From Actinomycetota bacterium (GTDB lineage: Bacteria; Actinomycetota; Acidimicrobiia; Acidimicrobiales; Ilumatobacteraceae), in the NCBI GenBank assembly GCA_016871395.1, contig VFYV01000004.1:1-64000 (forward strand): a stretch of DNA of 64,000 bases, in the 5' to 3' direction. The notes under the pieces were generated by a model. The model was not told the DNA's origin. It was given only the letters and a program-made list of their open reading frames with translations, and searched no databases. The position numbers and the translations under genes were made by a program. Of this stretch, positions 17,864 to 28,411 are shown piece after piece; the stretch's first letter is position 1, and the number at the start of each line of letters is the position of its first letter.

Positions 17864-19078
17864 ATGGGGATCGAGGAGATCGAGGTCGTCGACATCACCG
17901 CGGCGGCCATCGCTGCCGCCCGCGAGGCCGGCCGATCGGTGGTCAAACACACTCCCGTGACCGCGTCGGCCGCCCTCAGCGACCGCACCGGTGGCTCCAT
18001 CGTGCTCAAAGCCGAGAACATGCAACGCACGGGCAGTTTCAAGATCCGAGGGGCGATGAACAAGCTGGCCAGTTTGGGCGAACTGGCTCGCAACGGGGTC
18101 ACCGCCGGCAGCGCTGGTAACCATGCCCAGGCCCTGGCCTTCGCCGCGCGAACCCGCGGCATCCCGTGCGAGATCTTCGTGCCCCGCAACGCACCCATCG
18201 CCAAGATCGCAGCCTGTCGCACGTACGGGGCCACCGTGGTGGAGGGTGGCGACTCGCTCGACGAGGCCGTGGCCGCGGCGCAGGCCCGAGCCACCGACAA
18301 GGGCATGCAGTTCTGCCACCCCTACGACGACCCCGTGGTGGTGGCCGGACAGGCCACCTTGGGATTGGAGTTGATCGCCGACATCGCCGACCTCCGTCGC
18401 GTCATCATCCCGCTCGGTGGGGGCGGACTCGCCAGCGGCGTGGCCGTCGCGGTGAAGCAACACGACCCGACCATCCACGTGATCGGGGTTCAAATCGAGG
18501 CCTGCGCTCCCTATGCCAATGAAGAACCGCCCGCCGGGCCGGTGCTGACCCTGGCCGACGGCATCGCCGTGAAACGTCCCGGCACGTTCACTCGTCCGCT
18601 GGTCGAGAAATGGCTCGACGACGTCGTGGTCGTCGACGAGGACGCCGTGGCCGACGCGATGGTCATGATGATGGAGCGCTCGAAGTTGTACGTCGAGGGA
18701 GCCGGAGCCGTCGGAGTGTCGGCGTTGTTGTCCGAACGCGCCGCCCCGTCGCGTTCGGGGACGACGTGCGTGGTGCTCTCGGGGGGCAACGTCGACATGG
18801 GTGTGGTGCCCGGACTCATCCAGCGTTTCGAGACCCAGGCCGGGCGGCGTCTCATTCTGTTCGTCAAGGTGAGCGATCGTCCCGGGGGGCTCGCCAAGTT
18901 GCTGGCGATCTTCGCCGAACAGGGCGCCAGCGTCATCGACATCGAGCACGTGCGCGAAGGAGTCGATTTGCGCGTGCGCGAAACCGGCGTCACCGCGGTG
19001 CTCGAGGTGCGCGGCCCGGATCACGCCGACTTGGTGATCGACGCCGTTCGTGCCGCCGGCTACGAAGTGGGCCAGTAA
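17864..19078 (+). CDS. ilvA: Threonine ammonia-lyase with ACT domain
   Basis: A PLP enzyme that deaminates threonine to 2-oxobutyrate, the first step towards isoleucine. The 404-residue chain has the PLP lysine in TGSFKIRGA (about residue 59), the phosphate loop SAGNHAQA, and the glycine loop LGGGGLASG. A C-terminal ACT domain (LFVKVSDRPGGLAKLLAIFA onward) suggests allosteric control, as in the short, single-ACT bacterial forms. It is close to the catabolic type in length, so tdcB would be an alternative name. Confidence 0.93.
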   Translation: MGIEEIEVVDITAAAIAAAREAGRSVVKHTPVTASAALSDRTGGSIVLKAENMQRTGSFKIRGAMNKLASLGELARNGVTAGSAGNHAQALAFAARTRGIPCEIFVPRNAPIAKIAACRTYGATVVEGGDSLDEAVAAAQARATDKGMQFCHPYDDPVVVAGQATLGLELIADIADLRRVIIPLGGGGLASGVAVAVKQHDPTIHVIGVQIEACAPYANEEPPAGPVLTLADGIAVKRPGTFTRPLVEKWLDDVVVVDEDAVADAMVMMMERSKLYVEGAGAVGVSALLSERAAPSRSGTTCVVLSGGNVDMGVVPGLIQRFETQAGRRLILFVKVSDRPGGLAKLLAIFAEQGASVIDIEHVREGVDLRVRETGVTAVLEVRGPDHADLVIDAVRAAGYEVGQ

Positions 19079-19186
19079 CTCGCGCACACCTATTCCGTAG
19101 TCACGTTCCCCGAGGACGTGAGCCGCGTCGCGTGGGGTCAGCGGACGCCGTGTGTTCGACGCTGCCCGTGCTGACAGAATGAGGCG

Positions 19187-19912
19187 GTGGTGTCCCCTTT
19201 CGTTCTCATCGTCGGTCGCGCAGCCAACCGCGCCGAGGGTTTGCGTACGTCGGTGTACGCGAGCGGCCGCCGGTACTGCGACTCGATCACCCGGGCTGGT
19301 GGTGTACCCATCATCTTGCCGCCGATCCCGGAACTGATCCCGCGTCTCGGGGACATCTTGGACGGCATCGCCGGCGTCGTGTTGCACGGCGGCGTCGACA
19401 TCGACCCGGCTCGCTACGGGCAGTCGGTCGTGAGCGAGCACGTGTACGGGGTCGACTCGTCTCTCGACTCAGTGGAGTTCGCCGTCGCCCGCGCGGCCAT
19501 CGATCGCGATCTCCCTTTGTTCGCCATCTGTCGCGGGTTCCAGTTGCTCAACGTGTTACAGGGTGGCAGCTTGATACAGCATCTCGAGAGCGGTGCCCAC
19601 CGCGACATCTTTCACCCGGTCGACGCGATCGCAGACTCCCGGGTATCACGCGCCATGGGCACCACCCGTCCGTCCGCTTGTCGATCCTTCCACCACCAAG
19701 CCATCGATCGATTGGGCTGCGATCTCCGCGTGACGGCCACCTCCGATGATGCACTCGTCGAGGCCGTCGAGCATGTCGACCGGCGCTGGGTGGTGGGGGT
19801 TCAGTGGCACCCCGAGGACTCTGCCGATGTCGACCCCGAGCAGCAAGGATTGTTCGACGAACTCGTGCGGCAGTGTTTGGTGCTCAGGCGTGGGCCGGGC
19901 ACTGGGGCTTGA
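19187..19912 (+). CDS. Gamma-glutamyl-gamma-aminobutyrate hydrolase family (peptidase C26)
   Basis: A 241-residue class I amidotransferase-fold hydrolase. The catalytic cysteine is in AICRGFQLLNV, and the histidine-glutamate pair is in GVQWHPED. LHGGVDIDPARYGQ is the family pattern. PuuD-type members cut gamma-glutamyl-GABA in the glutamylated polyamine pathway; a GlnA2-type enzyme, some of which glutamylate polyamines, lies at the right end of this window. The GTG start follows GAGGCG. Its 3' end overlaps the RecB-like gene by 29 bases, tail to tail. Confidence 0.88.
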   Translation: MVSPFVLIVGRAANRAEGLRTSVYASGRRYCDSITRAGGVPIILPPIPELIPRLGDILDGIAGVVLHGGVDIDPARYGQSVVSEHVYGVDSSLDSVEFAVARAAIDRDLPLFAICRGFQLLNVLQGGSLIQHLESGAHRDIFHPVDAIADSRVSRAMGTTRPSACRSFHHQAIDRLGCDLRVTATSDDALVEAVEHVDRRWVVGVQWHPEDSADVDPEQQGLFDELVRQCLVLRRGPGTGA

Positions 19913-20651
19913 AGAAGCACCAATCGCACAGTTTGCTCACGTTGCACACGAACTCACCCGACTGACACGACGCGTCCACCATCTCCTTGGTCTCCACGAT
20001 CACCCCCCGTGCGATGTTGAGTTTCACCGGGGTCAGCGTCATCTCGTGCTTCTGACCGAGTTTCAAGTAGAGCAACTCGAGTTTCGACGTGGTTTCCTGA
20101 TCGGCTTCCTGCATCATCAGGGCGTAGGCGGTCAACTGGAAGAACTTCTCATCCTCACTCTTGAACCGGGGATTCGGGATGTTCCCCGTCTTGTAGTCGC
20201 TGATGATGACCCGACCCTCGTCGTCGAAGGTGAAGCGATCGATGAAGCCCTTCATACGCACTCCGTCGATGTCGGTGTCGACCTCGTGCTCCATTCCCAC
20301 CAATTCGGTGCTCTGCGGGTCCTCGACTTTCCACAGGTTCTTCATGCACTCGAACGCTTGCCACTTGAAGTCGGCGATGGTCCCCTCGGACTTGATCAAG
20401 GTTTTGACCCGGGTTTCCCAGTCACTGGCCTTCCAACGCTCGCCGGCCAGTGCCGTAACCGAGTCGAGCGTCCGTTCGCGAGCCTCGAGTTGATAGAAGT
20501 GCTCCAGCACCTCGTGGACGAAGGTTCCGACGTGAGTGGCCCAGGTCGGCGGCTCGGAGAGACGGTCGATGCGCGAGAACTTGAACTTCATGGGGCAGTC
20601 ACGGAAGGTGCCGATGGATGACGGCGACAAGTAGGCGGGAGCCGTGAGCAT
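19884..20651 (-). CDS. RecB-like PD-(D/E)XK nuclease with Fe-S cysteines
   Basis: A 255-residue single-domain nuclease of the RecB/Cas4-like group. The active-site core reads GFIDRFTFDDEGRVIISDYKTG, with the D and DYK residues. Cysteine 19 (RDCPMKF) and three cysteines near the C-terminus (SKLCDWCFFKPQC) have the spacing of the AddB/Cas4 iron-sulfur staple. Stand-alone proteins of this kind are common in actinobacteria and their role in DNA repair is not settled. There are no CRISPR genes nearby, so a Cas4 role is not supported. Confidence 0.88.
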   Translation of the reverse strand: MLTAPAYLSPSSIGTFRDCPMKFKFSRIDRLSEPPTWATHVGTFVHEVLEHFYQLEARERTLDSVTALAGERWKASDWETRVKTLIKSEGTIADFKWQAFECMKNLWKVEDPQSTELVGMEHEVDTDIDGVRMKGFIDRFTFDDEGRVIISDYKTGNIPNPRFKSEDEKFFQLTAYALMMQEADQETTSKLELLYLKLGQKHEMTLTPVKLNIARGVIVETKEMVDASCQSGEFVCNVSKLCDWCFFKPQCPAHA

Positions 20652-20705
20652 GAAATCAGTCTGTCAGCGGGTTCGTGCGCAATCGTGGATACGACTACAC
20701 CGAAA

Positions 20706-22208
20706 TCAGCCGGCGAAGGAGGCCGCGGTGCGAGCGGCGTCGATCAGCCATCCCGGGAACACACCGACCAACAAGGTGAAAATGGTGGACAGAGTGATCA
20801 CCACGTTGGCCGTCACCGGCACGACGACTTTCTCGCGTAGGTCGTCACCGACCTCGGGGTCGCTCAGCCACATCGAAACCATGATCCGCAGATACAGAAC
20901 CGCGGCGATCACCGAGGCCACCATCGCGATGATGGCAATGGCGTAACTCTCGTTGGCCGCCGCCGAGTTGATGACACCGAACTTGGCGATGAAGCCCGAG
21001 GTGGTGGGCATACCTGCCTGCGCCAACAAGAATACGGTCATCGCCAGAGCCAGAGCCGGACGTTGACGGCCGAGCCCTCGGAACCAACCCAGGTCCGAGC
21101 CGGAGTCACCGGTGCGCGACACCAGCGACACGACGGTGAACGTGCCGATGACCAATACCGAGTAGATCACGAGATACAGCAACACCGCCGGCAGGCCATC
21201 CTCGTCGCCGGCGTGACCGGCGGCTTCGATGCCCATCATGATGAACCCTGCGTGGCTGATCGACGAGTACGCGAGCATGCGTTTCACGTCGGTCTGCACC
21301 ACCGCGAGCGCCGAGCCGACCACGACGGACAGAACCGCCAACACCCACACCACGGGACGCCAATCGTCGATACGGGTGGGCAACGCCACCAGCAAAATGC
21401 GAGCCATCGCGGCGAACGCCGCCACCTTTCCGACCGAGGCCATGAACGAGGTCACCGGGGTCGGAGCGCCTTGATACACGTCGGGGGTCCAGAAGTGGAA
21501 CGGAACGACGGCGACTTTGAAAGCCAGACCCACCAACAAAAGCGCCACGCCCGCGAGCAACATGGCATCGTCACCCTTCAGGAACACTTCGTCGCGCAAT
21601 ACGTCGGCCATGCGAGAAACGTTGGTGGTCCCGGTGGTGCCGTACAGCAGCGCGATGCCATACAGGAAGAAGGCCGAGGCAAAACCGCCGAGGATGAAGT
21701 ACTTGAGACCACTCTCCTGGCTTTCGGTGCGCCGACGATGACTGGCCGCCAACACGTAGAGCGCAATCGACAGGGTTTCCAGACCCAGGAAAAGCACGAC
21801 CATGTCGTTCGCCGCGGTCATGATCATCGCACCGAGGGCTGCACAGATGTAGAGCGCGTACACCTCCGGGCCGTCCAACTGCTCGCGACGCAAATAGTCA
21901 GCGGTCGACAACGACACCAATGCGAGCGCAGCAGCGATGGCGATCCACGACAACGCCGTAAAGTGATCGATCGACAGCGCATCGTTGATGACCACCCGGG
22001 ACCCGTCGCGACCGATGTCGTTCCACAAGACCATCTCGACGATGACGGTGGCCAACGCGAGTTCGACGGTTCCGAGGGCGTACCACGCGCGGGGCCACGG
22101 GCGCGTCAGGGCCGCCAGCACGAGGTTCAACATCATTCCCGCGAGCAGAATGATCAGAGGCGTTATCGCCAACCAGTCGATCGAGGGATACTGCACCGTG
22201 TCGTTCAT
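20706..22208 (-). CDS. nuoN: Complex I subunit NuoN (14-subunit operon)
   Basis: The last gene of the 21-gene operon; 500 residues with about 14 hydrophobic segments. Motifs LKYFILGGFASAFFLYG and FKVAVVPFHFWTPDVYQG carry the pumping lysines. Its ATG overlaps the nuoM stop as TGATG. There are 54 bases between its stop and the start of the RecB-like gene on the same strand, with no clear terminator hairpin. Confidence 0.96.
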   Translation of the reverse strand: MNDTVQYPSIDWLAITPLIILLAGMMLNLVLAALTRPWPRAWYALGTVELALATVIVEMVLWNDIGRDGSRVVINDALSIDHFTALSWIAIAAALALVSLSTADYLRREQLDGPEVYALYICAALGAMIMTAANDMVVLFLGLETLSIALYVLAASHRRRTESQESGLKYFILGGFASAFFLYGIALLYGTTGTTNVSRMADVLRDEVFLKGDDAMLLAGVALLLVGLAFKVAVVPFHFWTPDVYQGAPTPVTSFMASVGKVAAFAAMARILLVALPTRIDDWRPVVWVLAVLSVVVGSALAVVQTDVKRMLAYSSISHAGFIMMGIEAAGHAGDEDGLPAVLLYLVIYSVLVIGTFTVVSLVSRTGDSGSDLGWFRGLGRQRPALALAMTVFLLAQAGMPTTSGFIAKFGVINSAAANESYAIAIIAMVASVIAAVLYLRIMVSMWLSDPEVGDDLREKVVVPVTANVVITLSTIFTLLVGVFPGWLIDAARTAASFAG

Positions 22209-23776
22209 CAGCCTTCGCCCGTTCCCGGCTCGGACTCTTCCATAACGACCGGTGTCGGGGCCACGTACCCAGTGACCTCCTCGACCCGATCGATCAACGC
22301 CCTCACGCTGGGCTCGATACGATCGAGCATCGGTTTGGGATAGACGCCGCAGAACACGATGAGTCCGATGAACGGCAGCAACACCAAGCCCTCGCGCAAT
22401 CGCAATTCCCGAAACGACGAGTTGGTCTCATCGGGCTCGCCGTGGAAGACACGCTGATAGGCCCACAGTAAGTAGAGGGCGGCCAGGATGACGCCCGTCG
22501 CTCCGACGACCGCCCACCAACGAGCAGTCTGGAAACCGCCGATCAGAACGAGGAATTCACCCACGAAACCGTTCAAACCCGGTACACCGATGCTCGACAA
22601 CATGACCACCATGAACGCGGCAGCGAAAATCGGTGCCACTTTCTGCAGACCCTTCAATTCGGCGATCTGACGCGTGTGACGACGTTCGTAGATCATGCCC
22701 ACGAGAAGGAAGAGCGCACCGGTGGAAACACCATGGTTGATCATCTGCATCACACCACCGCTGACGGCCTCGGACGTGAAAGCGAAGGTACCCAACACGA
22801 TGAAACCCAGGTGGGCCACCGACGAGTAAGCGACCAATCGCTTCAGGTCCTTCTGCATGGTTGCGGCGACTGCGCCCCAGATGATGCCGATGACGGCCAA
22901 GGTCAAGAAGATCTCCCGATTCCGCAATGCGGCCTCCGGAAAGAGATACACACCGAAGCGAAGCAGGCCGTAGGTGCCCAACTTCAACAACACACCGGCC
23001 AAGATGACCGAGCCGGCCGTGGGAGCCTGGGTGTGCGCGTCGGGCAACCAGGTGTGCAGCGGGAAGAGAGGAACCTTCACCGCGAAGGCGATGGCGAAGG
23101 CGAAGAACAACCACCGGCCGGTGCTGGCGGCGAAATTCGCTCCCTCGGCGATCTCGACCAGATCGAAGCTCATGCGACCGAGGTCGGACCGGGCCAGCAA
23201 CGCCGTCGTGACGATGCCCACCAACATGAAGGCCGATCCGACCATGGTGTACAAAAAGAACTTGGTGGCCGCGTAGATGCGCTGGTCGTATCCCCAACCT
23301 CCGATGAGGAAGTACATCGGTACCAACACGATCTCGAAAAACAGGAAAAACAGGAACAGATCGAGGCTGAGGAACGACCCCATCACCCCGGCCTCAAGTA
23401 ACAACAACCATGCGAGATAACGCTTTTCATCGTGATGCGGATCACAGCCGACAATGACGAGTGGGAAGAGGACCCCGGTCAGCACCACCAAAAACAACGA
23501 GATTCCGTCGATACCAAGGTGCCAGCCGATGCCCCACGACGAAATCCACTCGTGCTTGGAGACGAATTGAAAGCCGTCTTCGCCGGTTTCGAAGGACGCC
23601 AACACCCACAGACCCACCGCGCCGGTGAACACCGAGGTGACCAGAGCGATCAACTTGGTGAACTCGGGCCGACGCGACGACGCGAACAAGGTGAGGATCG
23701 AGCCCACGAGCGGTATCAGCACCAGCAGCGTCAGGACCGGGTAGGGCAACGAGCGTGTCGCCTCGCTGGCCAGCAT
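22208..23776 (-). CDS. nuoM: Complex I subunit NuoM (14-subunit operon)
   Basis: An antiporter-like subunit, 522 residues. FFEIVLVPMYFLIGGWG and FAVKVPLFPLHTWLPDAHTQ hold the channel glutamate and lysine. I chose ATG 23776 (MLASEATRSL), which overlaps the nuoL stop as TGATG; the open frame continues 82 codons upstream inside nuoL but is not coding. The C-terminus has an acidic tail (EESEPGTGEG). Confidence 0.95.
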   Translation of the reverse strand: MLASEATRSLPYPVLTLLVLIPLVGSILTLFASSRRPEFTKLIALVTSVFTGAVGLWVLASFETGEDGFQFVSKHEWISSWGIGWHLGIDGISLFLVVLTGVLFPLVIVGCDPHHDEKRYLAWLLLLEAGVMGSFLSLDLFLFFLFFEIVLVPMYFLIGGWGYDQRIYAATKFFLYTMVGSAFMLVGIVTTALLARSDLGRMSFDLVEIAEGANFAASTGRWLFFAFAIAFAVKVPLFPLHTWLPDAHTQAPTAGSVILAGVLLKLGTYGLLRFGVYLFPEAALRNREIFLTLAVIGIIWGAVAATMQKDLKRLVAYSSVAHLGFIVLGTFAFTSEAVSGGVMQMINHGVSTGALFLLVGMIYERRHTRQIAELKGLQKVAPIFAAAFMVVMLSSIGVPGLNGFVGEFLVLIGGFQTARWWAVVGATGVILAALYLLWAYQRVFHGEPDETNSSFRELRLREGLVLLPFIGLIVFCGVYPKPMLDRIEPSVRALIDRVEEVTGYVAPTPVVMEESEPGTGEG

Positions 23777-25689
23777 CAGAGCACCACCCCACGCAACAAG
23801 AACCACACCAGCAGGGCGACCACACCCAAACCGACCGCCGCAGCGTAGTTGCGCACCGCGCCGGTCTGACCCTTGCGCAGGGTGCCACCGGCGCCTTGGA
23901 CCAAGCGTCCGACACCGTTCACCGCGCCATCGACGATGGTGCGATCGACCCAAGCGACACCATCGAACACGCGCCGGCCCGGACCGCCCATAAACGACGT
24001 GATGGCCCGGTCGTACCTCCATCCGTCCGCGAGCAGAGCTGGTTCGATCGCACCTATCTTCTTCTTGGCGTACACGACGGCCGACAGCAGGATTCCAGAG
24101 ATCGCCACCACGACGGCGATACCCAGGAGTAGGTACTTGTTTTCGTAAGCCCAGGAGGCGTGGATGTCGGCCTCACCGAATTCGATGACCGGTTCGAGCC
24201 ACTTCTCGAGGAAGTGCAGATCCTTGGTGAACGGCAACTGCATCACTCCGCCGATGACCGACAGACCAGCCAACACCACCAACGGCAACAACATGATCTT
24301 GGGGCTTTCGTGCGGCTTGAAGTCGCCGTGCGCCCCGTGCTCCGCACTGTGATCGTTCCAACGTGCCTCACCGAAGAAGACCATGATCACCTGGCGGGTC
24401 ATGTAGAAGGCGGTGAGCAGGGCCGTGATCATGCCCACCACGTACAGGATCGGACTCTTGGCGAAGGCGAACAGCAAGATCTCGTCCTTGCTCCAAAAGC
24501 CGGCAAACGGCGGGACCCCGGCGATGGCCAGCCATCCGATGATGAAGGTGAACGCGGTGACGGGCATCAACTTGCGCAGTGCACCCATGCGACGCATGTC
24601 CTGTTCGTGATGCATGCCGTGGATGACCGAACCACTGCCGAGGAACAACAACGCCTTGAAAAACGCGTGGGTGACCATGTGGAAGATGGCCGCGACATAG
24701 GCGCCCGAACCCACGGCGAGGAACATGAAACCGAGCTGACTGACGGTCGAGTAAGCCAAAACCTTCTTGATGTCGGTTTGCGCGACGGCGATGGTGGCAG
24801 CGAACAACGCGGTAGCGACGCCGACGATGGCGATCAAGGTGGGGACCCAGTCGTAGGCGATGGCCAATACCGGGTTCACGCGAGTCATCAAGAACACGCC
24901 CGCGGTCACCATGGTGGCAGCGTGGATGAGCGCTGACACCGGAGTGGGACCTTCCATGGCGTCGGGCAACCAGATGTACAGCGGTAGCTGCGCGCTCTTG
25001 CCGCAGGCGCCGATGAACAGCATCAGACCGATGGCGGTGGCGGTGACCGCCGACAGGGCACCCGACTCGGCCGCGTGGTTGATGCCCGAGTAACTCAAGG
25101 TGCCGGCGGCACCCAGGGCCAGGAACATGCCCATCATCACACCCCAGTCACCGACGCGGTTCGTGACGAAGGCTTTCTTGCCGGCGGTGGCGGCACTGTC
25201 TCGCGTGTGCCAGAAGGAGATGAGGAAGTACGAGCAGGTGCCCACGCCCTCCCAACCCAGGAAGGTGACCAGGAGATTCTCGCCCATCACCAACATCAGC
25301 ATGGAGAAGACGAAGAGATTCAAATAGATGAAGAATTTGCTGAAATTCGGATCACCGTGCATGTAGCCGATGGCGTACAGGTGAATGAGGGTTCCGATTC
25401 CGGTGACGAACAAAGCCATCGTGATACTGAGCGGATCGGCCAAAAAGGCCAGGTCCACGTGGAGCGAACCGACCGGCACCCACGAGAAGCCGGTCACGAC
25501 ATGATGGCGTTCCTCGGCGGGCATCGAGATCAGGTCGAAGAAGGCGCCTACGGTCACCACGAACGAAGCCGCCACCATCAGTGTCGCCAGTGCACCGGAC
25601 TTCGGTTCGCCGAGGACGCGTCCGAGGACGACATTGACGAGGAAACCGAGCAGCGGAAGAGCCGGGATCAACCAGATCAATTCGAGCAT
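23776..25689 (-). CDS. nuoL: Complex I subunit NuoL (14-subunit operon)
   Basis: The distal pumping subunit, 637 residues, of normal length. WEGVGTCSYFLISFWH and GKSAQLPLYIWLPDAMEGPT are the core motifs. A short histidine-containing loop (NDHSAEHGAHGDFKPHESPK) sits where the other NuoL has its expanded repeat. Four bases separate it from nuoK. Confidence 0.96.
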   Translation of the reverse strand: MLELIWLIPALPLLGFLVNVVLGRVLGEPKSGALATLMVAASFVVTVGAFFDLISMPAEERHHVVTGFSWVPVGSLHVDLAFLADPLSITMALFVTGIGTLIHLYAIGYMHGDPNFSKFFIYLNLFVFSMLMLVMGENLLVTFLGWEGVGTCSYFLISFWHTRDSAATAGKKAFVTNRVGDWGVMMGMFLALGAAGTLSYSGINHAAESGALSAVTATAIGLMLFIGACGKSAQLPLYIWLPDAMEGPTPVSALIHAATMVTAGVFLMTRVNPVLAIAYDWVPTLIAIVGVATALFAATIAVAQTDIKKVLAYSTVSQLGFMFLAVGSGAYVAAIFHMVTHAFFKALLFLGSGSVIHGMHHEQDMRRMGALRKLMPVTAFTFIIGWLAIAGVPPFAGFWSKDEILLFAFAKSPILYVVGMITALLTAFYMTRQVIMVFFGEARWNDHSAEHGAHGDFKPHESPKIMLLPLVVLAGLSVIGGVMQLPFTKDLHFLEKWLEPVIEFGEADIHASWAYENKYLLLGIAVVVAISGILLSAVVYAKKKIGAIEPALLADGWRYDRAITSFMGGPGRRVFDGVAWVDRTIVDGAVNGVGRLVQGAGGTLRKGQTGAVRNYAAAVGLGVVALLVWFLLRGVVL

Positions 25690-25693
25690 CGCA

Positions 25694-26017
25694 CTAACCC
25701 CTCAGCGCCGAGACGTCATCGGCGGTCACACCCGGGCGACGGCGCATGATGGACACGATGATTCCCAGACCCACCACCACCTCGGCGGCCGCCACGACCA
25801 TCACGAAGAACACGGTGGTCTGGCCACCGATGTCACCCATCTTCTCGGCAAGAGCGACGAAACTGAGATTCACGGCGTTCAGCATCAACTCGATGCACAT
25901 GAACATCACCAGAGGATTGCGGCGGACCAACACACCGACCGCGCCGATACCGAACAACACAGCGGCCAGGATCAGATACCACGTGGTGGTGGGGGTGGCG
26001 GCGGCGAGCGACGACAT
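25694..26017 (-). CDS. nuoK: Complex I subunit NuoK (14-subunit operon)
   Basis: A three-helix subunit of 107 residues. The buried glutamates are in [18 protein letters not shown] and [23 protein letters not shown] 26017 overlaps the nuoJ stop as TGATG. The N-terminus is about eight residues longer than in the first copy. Confidence 0.95.
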   Translation of the reverse strand: MSSLAAATPTTTWYLILAAVLFGIGAVGVLVRRNPLVMFMCIELMLNAVNLSFVALAEKMGDIGGQTTVFFVMVVAAAEVVVGLGIIVSIMRRRPGVTADDVSALRG

Positions 26018-26559
26018 CAGGTGTCCTTTCCCGAACCTTTAACGCGCCGCGTGAGCAACACCGTGCCGACGACCGCGACCACGAGCAGCACCGAGGTGAC
26101 CTCGAAGGCGACGACGTAGTCACCGAACACGCTGCGGGCCAACTGCTTGATGTTGGTGTCACCGTCGCCCAGGGTGTCAGCGACATTCAGTCCCGTCCCA
26201 CGAACCGAAATGGCGTCGCGCGACGAGACCACAGCGGCCACCACGAGTCCGATCACACCAAGCCCGACGATGGCCGCGAGCGGGCGTTGAACCTTGAACG
26301 GCTCGGAGGACAGGTCCTCGGACCGATCGACCCCGAGAAGCATGATGACGAACAGGAACAACACCACGATGGCGCCGGCGTAGACGATGACCTGGACCGC
26401 CGCCAGGAAATGGGCGTTCTGGGCCACGAACATCACGGCCACTCCGAACAGCGTGAGAATGAGGCTGAGCGCGGCGTGCACCGGATTACTGCGCACGATG
26501 ACACCAATCGCCCCGACCAAGATCATCGCCGCGGCAAGAACGAAGACCACCAACTCCAT
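26017..26559 (-). CDS. nuoJ: Complex I subunit NuoJ (14-subunit operon)
   Basis: A membrane-arm subunit of 180 residues with five hydrophobic segments. The conserved helix is [20 protein letters not shown]. The loop after it ([15 protein letters not shown]) is the usual hydrophilic stretch before the fourth helix. Both ends overlap neighbouring genes by TGATG. Confidence 0.95.
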   Translation of the reverse strand: MELVVFVLAAAMILVGAIGVIVRSNPVHAALSLILTLFGVAVMFVAQNAHFLAAVQVIVYAGAIVVLFLFVIMLLGVDRSEDLSSEPFKVQRPLAAIVGLGVIGLVVAAVVSSRDAISVRGTGLNVADTLGDGDTNIKQLARSVFGDYVVAFEVTSVLLVVAVVGTVLLTRRVKGSGKDT

Positions 26560-27203
26560 CAGCGCTCTCCCCCGTCACGCACCGTTTGCTCGGGTTCGGG
26601 AGCCCGCTCGCCGTACCCGAGTTCTCCGCTCCAGCCAACAACGCCTTCGAACGTTGCGTCACCGGAGGGTGCCGTGGCCCGCACCCAACCCGAGGTCGAG
26701 AGGTCCTCGCCCTCGCGCCAATCCTCCCACGGAAGTTGTTGCGGACGACCGTCGTCTCCGACCACGAGCTCAGCCTTGGTGTAGATGGCGTCCTTGCGAT
26801 TGGTGAACGAGAACTCGAACAACTTGGACTCGGTGATGGCCTCGGTCGGGCAGGCCTCGACGCAGAGATCACAGTGGATGCAACGGAGGTAGTTGATCTC
26901 GTACACGAAACCGAACCGCTCGCCGGGCGAAGTGGGGTTCTCGGGATCGTTGTCGGCCCCTCGAACGTAGATGCACTTGGCGGGGCAAACACCGGCACAC
27001 AACTCGCACCCGATGCACTTCTCCATCCCGTCCTCGTAACGATTCAACACGTGTCGTCCGTGCAGGCGCTCGGGCTTGTCAGCCTTCTCGTCACGATCGG
27101 GCTTGCCCTTCCTCAGTTCGCGACCGCCCGAATACTGGCGCGTGACCTTGTTTCGTCGACCCACCTGCCGCAAGGTGACCAGGAATCCACCGAGATAACC
27201 CAT
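26559..27203 (-). CDS. nuoI: Complex I iron-sulfur subunit NuoI (14-subunit operon)
   Basis: Carries clusters N6a and N6b in [12 protein letters not shown] and [12 protein letters not shown]; 214 residues. The N-terminal helix ([20 protein letters not shown]) lies along the membrane in known structures. The C-terminal 60 residues, rich in Glu and Gly, extend beyond the core, as in other actinobacterial NuoI proteins. ATG 27203 overlaps the nuoH stop. Confidence 0.95.
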   Translation of the reverse strand: MGYLGGFLVTLRQVGRRNKVTRQYSGGRELRKGKPDRDEKADKPERLHGRHVLNRYEDGMEKCIGCELCAGVCPAKCIYVRGADNDPENPTSPGERFGFVYEINYLRCIHCDLCVEACPTEAITESKLFEFSFTNRKDAIYTKAELVVGDDGRPQQLPWEDWREGEDLSTSGWVRATAPSGDATFEGVVGWSGELGYGERAPEPEQTVRDGGER

Positions 27204-28411
27204 CAGAACATCACCCCCTCACGTTCGCGTTTGGCGCGGCTGGTTCGCACGGCCACCGACATCAAACCCGCGCATCCGGCGATCACCGCACCCGAGATCA
27301 CCCCGACCAAGGGGCGGTTCCAACCCTCATCACGCCCCAACCGGAGAACGGCCAACAACATGAACCACCCGAGCGACGCGGGAATGAGCACCTTCCAGCC
27401 GAGGTCCATCAATTGGTCGTAGCGGAAGCGTGGCAACGTGGCGCGCATCCAGACGTACACGTAGAGGAACACCAGGACCTTGGCGATGAACCAAAGGGTT
27501 CCCTCTATCGCACCGGGGATGATCGGAATGTCGAAAAGTCCTTGCGGACCCCCGAAGAACAGGGTCACGATGATGCCGCTCATGGTCACCGTGTTCATGA
27601 ACTCGGCGAGGAAAAAAAGTCCGAAACGGATGCTGGAGTACTCCGTATTGAATCCGCCGACCAATTCCTGCTCGGCCTCGACGAGATCGAAGGGCGGACG
27701 GTTCATCTCGGCCGTGGCCGCCAACATGAAGATGATGAAGGGAACGATGCCCGTGGACACTACGTGCCAATCGGTGAAGCCACCCTGGTTGCCCACGATC
27801 CCGCTCGTCGACAGCGTGCCGGCGAGCAAAAGGACCGTGGCGATACTCAGACCGAGGGCCGCCTCGTACGAGACCATCTGCGCCGACGCGCGAACCGAAC
27901 CCAGAAGCGGATACTTCGAACCACTCGACCAACCGGCCAGCATGATTCCGTACACGGCGACCGACGACAACGCCATGAAGAGCAAGATGCCGACGGGCGG
28001 ATCCGCCAACTGCACCCGCGTCGAATGGCCGAACCACTCGACCAAGCCGTCCTTGCCATTGGAGAAGTCCCCTCCCAAGGGAATCACGGACCACACGAGG
28101 AAGGCCGGAACGAAGGCGAGATACGGCGCCAACTTGAAAACGAAGCGGTCCGCGCGATCCGGGAGCAAATCCTCCTTGAAGAAGAGCTTGATGCCGTCGG
28201 CCAAGGTCTGAAGCAGGCCCCACGGACCGGCCTTGTTCGGTCCGATGCGATTGCCCATACCGGCGATGGCCTTTCGCTCGAACCACACCATGAACATGGT
28301 GACGACGAGACCGAGCGCGAAGATCACCAGAACCTTCAACAAGATGATGAGCAACGGCGCCCAGATCAGGTCTCCGATCGCGATGGGATCGAGGCCGATG
28401 AGGGAGGTCAT
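27203..28411 (-). CDS. nuoH: Complex I subunit NuoH (14-subunit operon)
   Basis: The quinone-chamber membrane subunit, 402 residues. It keeps [19 protein letters not shown], the first-loop motif missing from the other NuoH, and the glutamate loop [20 protein letters not shown]. An extra C-terminal helix ([20 protein letters not shown]) is typical of actinobacteria. I chose ATG 28411 ([10 protein letters not shown]), which overlaps the nuoG stop by ATGA. Confidence 0.95.
   Translation of the reverse strand: MTSLIGLDPIAIGDLIWAPLLIILLKVLVIFALGLVVTMFMVWFERKAIAGMGNRIGPNKAGPWGLLQTLADGIKLFFKEDLLPDRADRFVFKLAPYLAFVPAFLVWSVIPLGGDFSNGKDGLVEWFGHSTRVQLADPPVGILLFMALSSVAVYGIMLAGWSSGSKYPLLGSVRASAQMVSYEAALGLSIATVLLLAGTLSTSGIVGNQGGFTDWHVVSTGIVPFIIFMLAATAEMNRPPFDLVEAEQELVGGFNTEYSSIRFGLFFLAEFMNTVTMSGIIVTLFFGGPQGLFDIPIIPGAIEGTLWFIAKVLVFLYVYVWMRATLPRFRYDQLMDLGWKVLIPASLGWFMLLAVLRLGRDEGWNRPLVGVISGAVIAGCAGLMSVAVRTSRAKREREGVMF

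Noticed and set aside
19884-20651. RecB-like nuclease as Cas4 or part of a defence island
   Set aside because: No cas, restriction or toxin genes are nearby and single RecB-like nucleases are common house genes in actinobacteria.
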